Assembly (NCBI RefSeq): GCF_008709575.1
Contig: NZ_VYIK01000038.1
Span: 1-38,527, forward strand
DNA from: Mycobacterium sp.
GTDB taxonomy: Bacteria > Actinomycetota > Actinomycetes > Mycobacteriales > Mycobacteriaceae
Direction of reading: 5' to 3'
Length of the DNA: 38,527 bases
Positions 24,300 to 37,411 of the stretch are shown piece by piece (position 1 is the first letter of the stretch; each line of letters opens with the position of its first letter). The notes under the pieces were generated by a model. The model saw only the letters and a program-made list of their open reading frames with translations, had not been told where the DNA came from and did not search any database. Position numbers and translations under genes: made by a program.

Positions 24300-24617
24300 A
24301 TGCGACGGTTGCTTACCGCTTTGGGCTCGGTTGCCCTGGTGGGGCTGGTTGCGCCCGCGCCCGCCAACGCCGACGAGGTCGACGACGCCTTCCTCGCCTC
24401 GCTCAGCAACGCCGGCATCAATTTCCGAAACCCTGAACAAGCCGTCACAGCCGGACACACCGTGTGCCAGCTGATCAAGGGCCGCAAACAAGGCCCGGAA
24501 GTGCTTGCGGTGCTTCAGAGCTCCAATCCCGGTATCACGCCCGACGGGGCACGCAGGTTCATGGGGATTTCGCTGAACGCATACTGCCCCGAACTGCTGC
24601 CGCCGAGCGGCAGCTGA
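24300..24617 (+). CDS. secreted DUF732 family protein
   Basis: A 105-residue exported protein. The signal peptide (MRRLLTALGSVALVGLVAPA) is followed by a likely cleavage site A-N-A before DEVDDAFLASLSNAGI, which is the standard opening of mycobacterial DUF732 proteins. Two cysteines, Cys56 and Cys96, probably form a disulfide. The family is abundant in mycobacteria and has no established biochemical role. The ATG at 24300 gives a normal signal peptide; a GTG at 24282 is possible. It is divergent from ffh and marks the start of the segment that differs from M. tuberculosis. Confidence 0.88.
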   Translation: MRRLLTALGSVALVGLVAPAPANADEVDDAFLASLSNAGINFRNPEQAVTAGHTVCQLIKGRKQGPEVLAVLQSSNPGITPDGARRFMGISLNAYCPELLPPSGS

Positions 24618-24638
24618 AACGCGCCGGATAGGTCGTGA

Positions 24639-25316
<678 letters not shown>

Positions 25317-25320
<4 letters not shown>

Positions 25321-26513
25321 GGCGGCATCCGGTTCTCCCACGACAGCATGAGGCTGTCCAGATGGGTGACGCCGGTCGGTTTGTGCACGATCGACGGTGC
25401 GCAACCCGGCTCCAGCCCGAACTGGGGAACGCGGGTCAACCACTCGGTCACGAACGTGGTCATTTCACGACGAGCCAGATGCAGTCCCAGGCACCTGTGC
25501 ATCCCACCGCCGAACGCCCAGTGGCGTTGCCGCTGAATTGCCCCGTTGCGTGTCCGGGATATCTCGTCGCCGCCGTTTTCTCTGCCGGCGGCTTCCAGGG
25601 CCAGCCACACCGCGCTGTGTGCCGGTATGGTGAAACCGCCGACGTCGACTTCTCTGGTAGTCATGCGCGGAATCGCCGGACCCGGTGTTTCCAGCCGCAA
25701 AATCTCCTCGACGAACGCCGGAATTTGTGTCGTATCCTCGCGCAGCTGTATCTGGAGTTGCCGATCGCGCGCAAGGTAAAGAAGTGCGAAACCAATTGCG
25801 GCAGAGACCATTTCAATTCCGGCAACGGAGAACAACAACAGGATGACCGAAATCACTTCGATCTTGCTGAGCGGAAAATCATTGTCTTGGACAAGTCGCT
25901 CCAACAGCGGCCAAAGGATCCCGGGCGCGCGCCGCGGGTTCCCCAGTCCGGCGTCCAGCGACGAATTGAGCCACTTGACGAGGGCGAGTTGGGCTGCCCC
26001 GGTGGAGTCTCCGACGACCGCGGCCCGGGTCAGCCGAATGGCCCTGCCGTCGTCTGCCGGCAGTCCGCACACCGCCAGCAACGCCTGGGCAGCGTAGGTG
26101 TCGGCGATTTCGGTCGCATCACCGTGCCCGCGGGCGGCAGCCGCGTCGACCAGTGCGCACGCCCGCTCGCGCAAGACGGGATCGAACGGCGCCAGCCCCT
26201 TGGGGCTGAAAAGAGGGTGCAGGACGCTGCCGAACCGGGCGTGCTCGGACGGTGTGCGGCACGACAGTGGGACCTGAGGCAGGGGTGCGCCGAACAAGCT
26301 GACGGCGAAGGTTTTCGGCGGTGAGGCAAACGTGTGCGGATCCAGTAGTGCCGCGCGCACGTCGTCGCGCCGGGTGAGATAGTAGCCGCGCAGTATCGGG
26401 TCGCCCGCGGCGATTTCCACCACCGGACCCAGGCTGCGCAGCTGATGCCAGTAGGCGCTGCGGTCTGCTGCGAAAAGCGGGCTCTCCTTGTGGTGTAACG
26501 GCGGCGAACTCAC
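25317..26513 (-). CDS. cytochrome P450 with atypical I-helix
   Basis: A 398-residue bacterial class I P450. The heme-binding loop is FGGGMHRCLG at residues 334-343 with Cys341 as the iron ligand, and the E-x-x-R pair is Glu270-Arg273. In the I-helix the usual A-G-x-[DE]-T-T reads Ala231-Gly-Ile-Glu234-Met235-Val236, so the threonine that normally takes part in proton delivery is missing. The meander before the heme loop (RNGAIQRQRHWAFGGG) is typical of a mycobacterial P450 group. The GTG at 26513 has AGGGAG five bases upstream. A ferredoxin gene lies nearby and an unknown protein gene is translationally coupled. I cannot assign a CYP number or a substrate. Confidence 0.9.
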
Positions 26514-27456
26514 GTTGACTCCCTACGTCGCAGCCGACCGGACTCATGGCAGCACGATGCCGGCCGGCACCGGGTCACGCGGGCACACGAGCCACGGGAC
26601 AGATACCGGCGTTGCCCGGGGTGGCCTCCCCGACCCGGCGCCGCGTGTGCGCCGCCCGCCGCCGAGGCCAGGCAGCACGCGCGACGGGTGGTTCGTGATG
26701 TCTTAGACAGTGCCCCGGAAAACTCGGACAACGCGACGTACGCTCCGGCGTTTCTTCTCATCCCTTTTCCAAGTCTCGTTAGAGTGTTTTCCGGGTCTTT
26801 TCCGGGTCTCTTAGAAGTTTGGCAAGGCGGCATCGCGGCGCAATGCGCGCACCGCAGTGCGACATTGAGACGTAGGTCACCACAGAGCATTCCGGTCTGG
26901 ATTGGGAAACTAAGTTGTGGCCTGCTGATGTGCAAGTGGAACGAAAAGTTCTGCGGTTCTCCACAGCGAGAGGCCGAGCCTGCGCGCGCAGCCGGGCCGA
27001 ACCGAGCTGGGTGAGGTCAGGATGGGTGTGAGAGCGTCGTTACACCACCATGAGATCGGTGCAAAAACTAGGCACAAGCAGCGTTTTTGGTGTGGCCCAC
27101 GGGTCGGGATCACGCGGCGACCGGTTCGGCGGGACGGTGCGTGGCCCGTCAGCGACGGTCGGGCAGACGGCCACGCCTGACCTGACGCCGGACGGGCGGG
27201 CAGGTGCCGACGACACGCCCGCTGTGAGAATGAGTTAACATGCATGACTTATTCGGCGTGAGGTCTTTTTAACAACACCGTTACAGAATCATGCCACTAA
27301 ATGTGACGTGTTAAGAGTTGGTCCGTAAACGTTAAAAAGCCATTAATCGGCTGGGCGTCACCCCGTTATCTGCGTAATCCTGTAGCAGGATCGTCGTCAG
27401 GACGCCACCAACGCATGGAAAAACGGTAGCCGACTCGCCGAAACTCGTTGGCGCCC
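26514..27456. other. long intergenic region upstream of the PE-PPE-PPE operon
   Basis: About 940 bases with no gene I can support; open frames on both strands lack family features. Two structures are visible: a perfect tandem repeat of TTTTCCGGGTC (26787-26797 and 26798-26808), and an inverted match between it and CCCCGGAAAACTC near 26712-26724. The stretch 27230-27345 is much richer in A and T than the rest of the window (for example GTTAACATGCATGACTTATT) and probably holds the promoter of the PE gene. Such low-GC stretches are typical binding regions for the nucleoid protein Lsr2; that is inference. Confidence 0.45.
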
Positions 27457-27467
27457 AGGAGGGACAA

Positions 27468-28364
27468 ATGTTCGTAAAAACAGTGCCCGAGGCCATCGCC
27501 GCAGCCGCAAGCCAGCTGGAGGGCATCGGCACTTCGTTTGCCGCAGAGAGCTCGGCAGCCGCGGCGCCGACCACGGCCCTGCCCCCCGCCGCGTCCGACG
27601 AGGTGTCGATTCTGCAGGCCGGCGTGTTCTCCACCTACGGCCAGCTCTACCAGACGGTCAGCGCCCAGGCTCAGGCCATTCACCAGCAGTTCGTGAACCT
27701 GCTGGGAACCTCGGCCAACTCCTACGGTGCCACCGAGGCGGCCAACCAGGTCGCGGCTGCCTCGGCGTCGCTGTCGAATGCGGCGGCCTCGGGCGGGTCG
27801 GCGACCGCGCAGTCCGGCGGCGCGCTCAGCGGCATGGCCAACGTGATCAACAACATCGCCAACTTCCTCAGCGGATCGGGGCCTACCGGAGCCTCGAGCG
27901 GCTTCGTCACCGTGCCCATGGCCGAAGCGGGCAACTTCGCCTCCGCCTACTCCGATGTCATCGGGATGGGCGGCGGCGGCATGCTGACCGCGTTGTCCGA
28001 ACCCGTCGTCGACTTCGGCGGCTTGTCGGCCGGACTGGTCAGTTCGGTCAGCCCGGCAGCGGCTGCCGAAACCGCGAGCCTGAGCGCAGCGCCGGTACTG
28101 GCCGGAATCGGCCAAGCGCCGGCGATCGGCGCACTGTCGGTGCCGCCCAGCTGGGCTGCCGCAGTCCCGGCGACGAGCACACCCGTGACTTTGGCAGCCC
28201 AGAGCTGGACCACCGCCGCCCCGCCCGCCGGCGGCACGCCGGGACTTCCGGGCGGCATGCCCGCGGTGGCCTCGGCCGGCCGCGGTGGCTCCAGCTTCGG
28301 TGCCCCGCGCTACGGCGTCAAACCCAAGGTCATGCCCACGCTTCCCAAACCGACTATCACCTAG
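27468..28364 (+). CDS. PE family protein with a PPE-SVP-like carboxy terminus
   Basis: A 298-residue protein. The amino-terminal PE domain (about 1-100) has Pro7-Glu8, the helix pair typical of the family (AAAASQLEGIGTSFAAES, then SAQAQAIHQQFVNLL) and the type VII export motif Y-x-x-x-E as Tyr86-Gly-Ala-Thr-Glu90. The rest resembles a PPE tail: GALSVPPSW at 221-229 is an SVP motif and the end reads PRYGVKPKVMP, shared with both downstream PPE proteins. AGGAGG at 27457-27462 sets the start. It is followed after 59 bases by a PPE gene and then a second one, forming a likely operon in which this protein should pair with one or both PPE products and be exported, probably by ESX-5. Confidence 0.92.
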   Translation: MFVKTVPEAIAAAASQLEGIGTSFAAESSAAAAPTTALPPAASDEVSILQAGVFSTYGQLYQTVSAQAQAIHQQFVNLLGTSANSYGATEAANQVAAASASLSNAAASGGSATAQSGGALSGMANVINNIANFLSGSGPTGASSGFVTVPMAEAGNFASAYSDVIGMGGGGMLTALSEPVVDFGGLSAGLVSSVSPAAAAETASLSAAPVLAGIGQAPAIGALSVPPSWAAAVPATSTPVTLAAQSWTTAAPPAGGTPGLPGGMPAVASAGRGGSSFGAPRYGVKPKVMPTLPKPTIT

Positions 28365-28423
28365 CGACCCGCACGGGCCCTGACCGCGATCCGAGCTTCG
28401 ACCAGAACGGGATGTGACACATC

Positions 28424-29599
28424 ATGGTTTTCGATTTCGCCGCGCGACCTCCCGAGGTCAACTCCGCGCTGATGTACTCCGGTGCCGGCGCCGGGCCGTT
28501 GATGGCGGCCTCCTCGGCGTTCAACACCTTAAGCGCCGAGCTGAGCTCCAACGCCGCCTCCTACGAGTCGGTGATCTCCCAGCTCGTCGGCTCGGAGTGG
28601 CACGGCCCGTCGGCACAGGCCATGGCCACCGCGGCCCAGCCGTTCATCGGCTGGCTGCACACCACCTCCGCGCAGCTGCGCCAAGCGGCCCTGCAGGCCG
28701 CCGCCTCTGCAGCGGCCTACGAGGCCGCGCTTGCCGCCACCATCCCGCCGGCAATGGTCGCCGCCAACCGGGCCCAGCTCGCGCAGCTCGTCGCGACAAA
28801 TATCCTGGACCGAAACGCTGCGGCGATCGCGGCCAACGAGGCCACCTACGCCGAATTCTGGGAGCAGGACGCCGCCGCGATGTACGGCTACGCCGCCAAC
28901 TCGGCGGCCGCCGCCCGGCTGTCGCCGTTGAGCCCGCCCCCGCAGAACACCAACCCCGCCGGGCAGGGCGCCCAAGCCGCCGCGGTGAGCAACGCCGTCG
29001 CCGGCAACGCGGCCACGGCCGGACTCAACGGCCTGCTCGGCGAGCTGCAAAACGCCCTCGGGGTGGCGGCCACCCAGGCGCAAAGCGGCGGCGGGGCGCT
29101 CTTGTCGGCGGTCAACAATTTCTTCAACGTGTCGGTCGTCCAAGACGTGATCTACAACGTCGGGGTCACCGTGGCCTGGAACGTCGCGATGATGACTGCA
29201 ACTTTCCCGATGCTGGGCCATTTCCTGGCCAGCGCCCCGCTGGGCATCACCGTCGGTGACATCACGCCCCTGGGTGAGGGTGCGGGCATGGGGATGACGC
29301 TGGTCAGCGCCACCACGCCGGCCGGCGGTGGGTCGGTGATGGCCGGCCTGGGCTCATCCTCCTCGGTCGGCGGGCTGTCGGTGCCGGCCGCGTGGTCGGC
29401 GGCCGCCCCGGCGGCCGAAACCGGCACCACAGTGGCCGCTACCGAATGGACCGGAGCTTTCGACGACGGTCTCGACACGGCAGAAACTCCGGGCGCCCTG
29501 CCGGGAATGGCCTCTGCCACCGGGCGCCCGGGCCACGGCTTCAGCCAGCCCCGCTACGGCGTCAAACCCAAAGTGATGCCCAAGCAGGTGCTGGTATGA
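28424..29599 (+). CDS. PPE family protein, PPE-SVP subfamily (first of a tandem pair)
   Basis: A 391-residue PPE protein, second gene of the PE-PPE-PPE operon. It opens MVFDFAARPPEVNSALMYSG, with the Pro-Pro-Glu slightly further in than usual. The PPE domain has a W-H-G turn near residue 64. GGLSVPAAW lies at 316-324 and the end is PRYGVKPKVMPKQVLV. It is a duplicate of the following gene: the first 90 residues are nearly identical, as are NTNPAGQGAQAAAVSNAVAG and the segment before the SVP motif, while stretches between them differ. The ribosome binding site is weak (GGGATG well upstream). Confidence 0.93.
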   Translation: MVFDFAARPPEVNSALMYSGAGAGPLMAASSAFNTLSAELSSNAASYESVISQLVGSEWHGPSAQAMATAAQPFIGWLHTTSAQLRQAALQAAASAAAYEAALAATIPPAMVAANRAQLAQLVATNILDRNAAAIAANEATYAEFWEQDAAAMYGYAANSAAAARLSPLSPPPQNTNPAGQGAQAAAVSNAVAGNAATAGLNGLLGELQNALGVAATQAQSGGGALLSAVNNFFNVSVVQDVIYNVGVTVAWNVAMMTATFPMLGHFLASAPLGITVGDITPLGEGAGMGMTLVSATTPAGGGSVMAGLGSSSSVGGLSVPAAWSAAAPAAETGTTVAATEWTGAFDDGLDTAETPGALPGMASATGRPGHGFSQPRYGVKPKVMPKQVLV

Positions 29600-29756
29600 C
29601 GCGGCCGCGGTGCGTGACACCAGAAAGCCTTGGGCGGGTCCGGCGCCGGATGAAGCAGTGACCAACACAGCCTCTGGATCACCAGAGATGGTAAACGCTG
29701 CCCGGTTTGATCCCGACCACGATCCGATCTTCGACCACGACGGGATGTAAGAGGTC

Positions 29757-30923
29757 ATGATTTTCGATTTCGCCGCGCGACCCCCCGAGGTCAACTCCGC
29801 GCTGATGTACTCCGGTGCCGGCGCCGGGCCGCTGATGGCGGCTTCCTCGGCGTTCAACACCTTAAGCGCCGAGCTGAGCTCCAACGCCGCCTCCTACGAG
29901 TCGGTGATCTCCCAGCTCGTCGGCTCGGAGTGGCACGGCCCGTCCGCACAGGCCATGGCCGCCGCGGCCCAGCCGTTCATCGGCTGGCTACACACCACCT
30001 CCGCGCAGTTGCGCCAAGCGGCCCTGCAGGCCGCCGCGTCGGCAGCGGCCTACGAGGCTGCGTTCGCCGCCACCATCCCGCCGGTGGTGATCGCCGCCAA
30101 CCGCGCCGAGCTGGCAGTGCTCATCGCGACCAACTTCCTGGGCCAGAACACCCCGGCGATCGCGGCCAACGAGGCCGCCTACGCCGAATTCTGGGCCCAG
30201 GACGCCGCCGCGATGTACGGCTACGCCGCCGCCTCGGCAGCCGCCGAAACGTTGTCGCCGTTGAGCCCGCCCGCGCAGAACACCAACCCCGCCGGGCAGG
30301 GCGCCCAAGCCGCCGCGGTGAGCAACGCCGTTGCCGGCAACGCGGCCACGGCCGGCCTCAACGGCCTGCTCGGCGAGCTGCAAAACGCCCTCGCGTCGGC
30401 GACCAGCACCGCGCAAAGCGGCGGCGGCGGGGCGCTGGTGTCGGCGGTCAACAATTTCTTCAACGTACCGGTCGTCCAAGACCTCATCGACAACGTCGGG
30501 GTCACCATCGCGTGGAACGTCGCGATGATCACCGCGACCTTCCCGATGCTCGGCCACTTCATGGCCAGCGCCCCGCTCGGTGTCACCGTGGGTGACATCA
30601 CGCCCCTGGGTGAGAGTGCGGGCATGGGGATGACGCTGGTCAGCGCCACCACGCCAGCCGGCGGTGGGTCGGTGATGGCCGGCCTGGGCTCGGCCTCCTC
30701 GGTCGGCGGGCTGTCGGTGCCGGCCGCGTGGTCGGCGGCCGCCCCCGCGGCCGAAACCGGCACCACACTCGTCAGCGCCGGCGCAGCCGTCGGCGCGGGC
30801 AACGGCACGACGGGCGCCCCGGGCATCCTGCCGGGGCTGGCCTCTGCCGCCGGCCGTCGCGGCTTCGGCGGGCCGCGCTACGGCGTCAAACCCAAGGTGA
30901 TGCCCCAGCGGCTGCTGATATAA
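29757..30923 (+). CDS. PPE family protein, PPE-SVP subfamily (second of a tandem pair)
   Basis: A 388-residue PPE protein, tandem copy of its upstream neighbour. Opening MIFDFAARPPEVNSALMYSG, SVP motif GGLSVPAAW at 317-325, end PRYGVKPKVMPQRLLI. The duplication includes about 50 bases upstream of the start (both genes are preceded by a version of GATCCGA-N-CTTCGACCA and GGGATGT). Differences cluster around residues 105-165 (here LGQNTPAIAANEAAYAEFWA), in the 210-220 region and after the SVP motif. Between the two genes the 157-base gap holds a perfect hairpin (CTCTGG-ATCA-CCAGAG at 29672-29687). It is the last gene of the likely operon. Confidence 0.93.
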   Translation: MIFDFAARPPEVNSALMYSGAGAGPLMAASSAFNTLSAELSSNAASYESVISQLVGSEWHGPSAQAMAAAAQPFIGWLHTTSAQLRQAALQAAASAAAYEAAFAATIPPVVIAANRAELAVLIATNFLGQNTPAIAANEAAYAEFWAQDAAAMYGYAAASAAAETLSPLSPPAQNTNPAGQGAQAAAVSNAVAGNAATAGLNGLLGELQNALASATSTAQSGGGGALVSAVNNFFNVPVVQDLIDNVGVTIAWNVAMITATFPMLGHFMASAPLGVTVGDITPLGESAGMGMTLVSATTPAGGGSVMAGLGSASSVGGLSVPAAWSAAAPAAETGTTLVSAGAAVGAGNGTTGAPGILPGLASAAGRRGFGGPRYGVKPKVMPQRLLI

Positions 30924-30947
30924 CAGCGTTCGGTTTTCACGCCGACG

Positions 30948-31256
30948 TCACGGGTGGTACATATCCTGATTGGCCAAACACTCGGGCGGCGTGACTGCCA
31001 TGTCAAGTTTGGTGACCCCCGGACATTCTTCGTGTTCTAGCTGCGACCCGTTCTCGCAAATATAGTACGCGTTGGAATCGTCGGGATCGGGCACATAGTG
31101 GATTCCGGCAAGGTCGGGGCAGACGATTTCCTCGCCCGGCGGCATCGAGCGCGGCTGGGCGTGTGCCACAGCCGGACTCATCGCGCTCACCCACCAGAAC
31201 CCGATGCCGGCGATAGCGGTCCCGACGGTAGCCACCGATCTCATCCTGGCAAACAT
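30948..31256 (-). CDS. secreted protein resembling a chitin-binding (CBM14, peritrophin-A) domain
   Basis: A 102-residue exported protein. The signal peptide ends near AVAHA (about residue 33). The mature part has four cysteines (46, 67, 78 and 93) spaced like a type 14 carbohydrate-binding module, with the recognisable central element NAYYICENG followed by HEECPG; animal peritrophin domains have Y-Y-x-C-x-x-G and C-P-x-G at the same places. Two of the usual six cysteines are absent. The ATG at 31256 has GAGGAG about five bases upstream; a GTG one codon earlier is less well placed. It lies convergent to the second PPE gene. Binding of chitin or another glycan is inferred from the resemblance only. 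Confidence 0.75.
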   Translation of the reverse strand: MFARMRSVATVGTAIAGIGFWWVSAMSPAVAHAQPRSMPPGEEIVCPDLAGIHYVPDPDDSNAYYICENGSQLEHEECPGVTKLDMAVTPPECLANQDMYHP

Positions 31257-31259
31257 CAC

Positions 31260-31645
31260 TGCTCCTCATCATTGTGCGCCCTTCGGGCCCTTCACCGACG
31301 GCAATTAGCAACGGCACCTGGTCAACGCGATTCGGGATTCATCTCCGGGAAGCTGCTGAATTATGCGGACGAATCAATAATACGGTAAGAAATGCTGGCA
31401 CATCCGCCCAAAAGTCGTTTCACGCCATAATTTCTTGCGCATCATCGCGCGATCACCGCGATAGGCCCCGGCGCGGGCAGCACGCGGCACCGCTGGCCGA
31501 TCGTGTCACTGTTCAGACGTACGTTCATAAATCGCGACTTTTGTCCCGATATCTGGACTACAGTGACTCTCTAGCGTCGCCCAGGGCCGAGTCGGGAAGC
31601 GCTCGGTCTCGGCGCTCGCTGCGGCCCGGCGAGAGGAGAAAGACG
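31260..31645. other. divergent intergenic region between two secreted-protein genes
   Basis: A 386-base gap between the divergent chitin-binding-like gene and the small secreted-protein gene. A T-A-N-N-N-T candidate -10 box, TACAGT at 31559-31564, lies about 80 bases before the plus-strand start, without a convincing -35. The palindrome ACGTACGT at 31517-31524 lies just upstream and could be an operator half-site pair. No coding sequence is supported. Confidence 0.35.
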
Positions 31646-31900
31646 ATGAAACAGTCGGCCCGGTGGCCATTGCTCGCAGGCGCCGTTGCGTTGTTGGCCG
31701 TGATCAGCGCCGCCGGCAGCATCGGCGACCCGGGGCAGGCCCGCGCTGGCCCCCCACAGTGCCTCGCCGAGGCGACGGATCCCTGCCCGGTCCAGGCGCA
31801 GGCACCCCATGTCGATCCGCCGCGGCCCCGCGTTCAGATCTATTGCCGGCCTGCGGGGCCCAAGTGGGGAGCGCACTGCTACCGCCGGGTCGTGCCATGA
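31646..31900 (+). CDS. small secreted cysteine-containing protein, unknown function
   Basis: An 84-residue predicted exported protein. The signal peptide MKQSARWPLLAGAVALLAVI leads to a likely cleavage after QARA (residue 34). The mature 50 residues are proline-rich, with four cysteines (39, 47, 67 and 78) in PPQCLAEATDPCPVQ and IYCRPAGPKWGAHCYRR, which could form two disulfides. The frame is open upstream to 31274, but AGGAG at 31634-31638 and the signal peptide support ATG 31646. It faces glnD with 19 bases between the stop codons. I do not recognise a family. Confidence 0.78.
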   Translation: MKQSARWPLLAGAVALLAVISAAGSIGDPGQARAGPPQCLAEATDPCPVQAQAPHVDPPRPRVQIYCRPAGPKWGAHCYRRVVP

Positions 31901-31919
31901 TCCGGCGATCGTCGTCCCG

Positions 31920-36056
<4,137 letters not shown>

Positions 36057-36134
36057 GCGCCCCAACCTCCTTCGCCGAGGCCACGACCCACAACGGCGGG
36101 GCCGATGGCCTGCTGCAGACAATGCGCAGGCGTT

Positions 36135-36172
36135 GTTTCGGCTCCAACGCAAGGCGATTTCTGGGGCGTTAC
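36135..36172 (-). promoter_or_regulatory. GlnR binding site, four half-sites, upstream of amt
   Basis: On the minus strand the sequence is GTAAC-n6-GAAAT-n6-GCGTT-n6-GAAAC, with all three spacers exactly six bases. This is the architecture of actinobacterial GlnR boxes (alternating a-sites of G-T-N-A-C type and b-sites of G-A-A-A-C type). It lies 79 bases upstream of the amt GTG, between amt and ftsY. GlnR is known to activate amt-glnB-glnD in mycobacteria on nitrogen limitation. Confidence 0.8.
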
Positions 36173-36200
36173 ATCGTGCTCACGGATGCTGATGCGAGCC

Positions 36201-37385
36201 TCAGCCCAGCAGCGCGTCGACGAACGCGGCCGGGTCGAACGCTGCCAGGTCGTCGGGTCCCTCGCCGAGCCCGACCAGCTTGACCGGCACCCCCAATTCG
36301 TGTTGCACCCGAAAAACGATGCCGCCTTTGGCCGTCCCGTCCAACTTGGTCAGCACCGCCCCGGTGATGTCGACCACCTCGGCGAACACCCGCGCCTGCG
36401 CCAGCCCGTTCTGCCCGATGGTGGCGTCGAGCACCAGCAGCACCTCGTCGACCGCTGCGCGCCGGGACACCACCCGCTTGACCTTGCCGAGTTCGTCCAT
36501 CAGACCGGTTTTGGTGTGCAGCCGGCCTGCGGTGTCGATGACCACGACGTCGGCACCGGTGGCGATGCCTTTGTCGACGGCGTCGAACGCGACCGAGGCC
36601 GGGTCGGCCCCTTCGGCGCCGCGCACCACCTCGGCGCCCACCCGGGCGGCCCAGGTTTGCAGCTGGTCGGCGGCAGCGGCCCGAAACGTGTCGGCGGCGC
36701 CGAGCACCACGCGCCGGCCGTCGGCCACCAACACCCGCGCCAGTTTGGCGACCGTGGTGGTTTTGCCGGTGCCGTTGACCCCGACGACCAACAGCACGGC
36801 CGGGTGATCGGCATGCGGCAGCGCCCGGATGGAACGGTCCAAGCCGGGTTGCAGCTCGTTGATCAACACCTCCCGCAGCACTGCGCGGGCTTCGGCCTCG
36901 GTCCGGACGTTCTTGCCGGCCAGCGCGCTGCGCAGCGCCGACACTACCGACGCGGTCGCCGCCGGACCCAGGTCGGCGACCAGCAGAGTCTCCTCGACCT
37001 GCTCCCAGGAGTCCGCGTCGAGATCCCCGCCGCCGAGCAGCCCCAACAGGCTGCGGCCGAAGGCATGCTGCGACGTGGCCAGGCGCCCGCGCAGGCGTTC
37101 CAGCCGGCCCGCCGGCGCTGCGATGGCCGCGATCTCCGGCTCTGGCGCCGCGGCGGCATGGTCCGGCTCGACAAGCGCAACCTCGCCGGCCTGCTGAGCG
37201 GGCGGCGCCGTCCGGCTGAAGGTGATTCCCGACGTCGCGGTGTAGCCCCCCGACCGGTCGAGAGTCTGCTCGCGCGCCGAGAGCCTGATCCGCCGCCGCC
37301 GGTAACGCACCAGCCCCAGGACCAGAGTGGCGACGACGAGCAGTGCGGCGGCGGCCGCTATCGCGATCCAAAGACCTTCAGACAC
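36201..37385 (-). CDS. ftsY: signal recognition particle receptor FtsY
   Basis: The membrane-associated GTPase that receives Ffh-bound ribosomes. The 394-residue product has an amino-terminal membrane segment (WIAIAAAAALLVVATLVLGL), common in actinobacterial FtsY, a proline- and glutamate-containing linker, then the NG domain: P-loop VGVNGTGKTTT, LGAADTFRAAAADQL, VVIDTAGRLHTKTGLM and LTKLDGTAKGG. The GTG at 37385 matches the start of known mycobacterial proteins (SEGLWIA follows); another GTG at 37409 would reach past the gap towards smc. It lies 26 bases after smc, the conserved order. Confidence 0.96.
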   Translation of the reverse strand: MSEGLWIAIAAAAALLVVATLVLGLVRYRRRRIRLSAREQTLDRSGGYTATSGITFSRTAPPAQQAGEVALVEPDHAAAAPEPEIAAIAAPAGRLERLRGRLATSQHAFGRSLLGLLGGGDLDADSWEQVEETLLVADLGPAATASVVSALRSALAGKNVRTEAEARAVLREVLINELQPGLDRSIRALPHADHPAVLLVVGVNGTGKTTTVAKLARVLVADGRRVVLGAADTFRAAAADQLQTWAARVGAEVVRGAEGADPASVAFDAVDKGIATGADVVVIDTAGRLHTKTGLMDELGKVKRVVSRRAAVDEVLLVLDATIGQNGLAQARVFAEVVDITGAVLTKLDGTAKGGIVFRVQHELGVPVKLVGLGEGPDDLAAFDPAAFVDALLG

Positions 37386-37411
37386 CCCGCCATTGTTCCA
37401 GGGGCCCACCG

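Noticed and set aside
26787..26808. Tandem TTTTCCGGGTC repeat as part of a CRISPR or phage attachment site
   Set aside because: Only two directly adjacent units without spacers, and no integrase or cas gene nearby.
26510..27014. Open frames on both strands upstream of the PE gene
   Set aside because: Mutually overlapping, without ribosome binding sites or family signatures.
29672..29687. Perfect six-base hairpin between the two tandem PPE genes as a terminator
   Set aside because: The stem is short and has no T-run; it could arise by chance, and the genes look like one operon.
36169..37371. Minus-strand open frame of 400 codons overlapping ftsY
   Set aside because: It is ftsY in a shifted frame; the product is an Arg-Gly-rich string without motifs.
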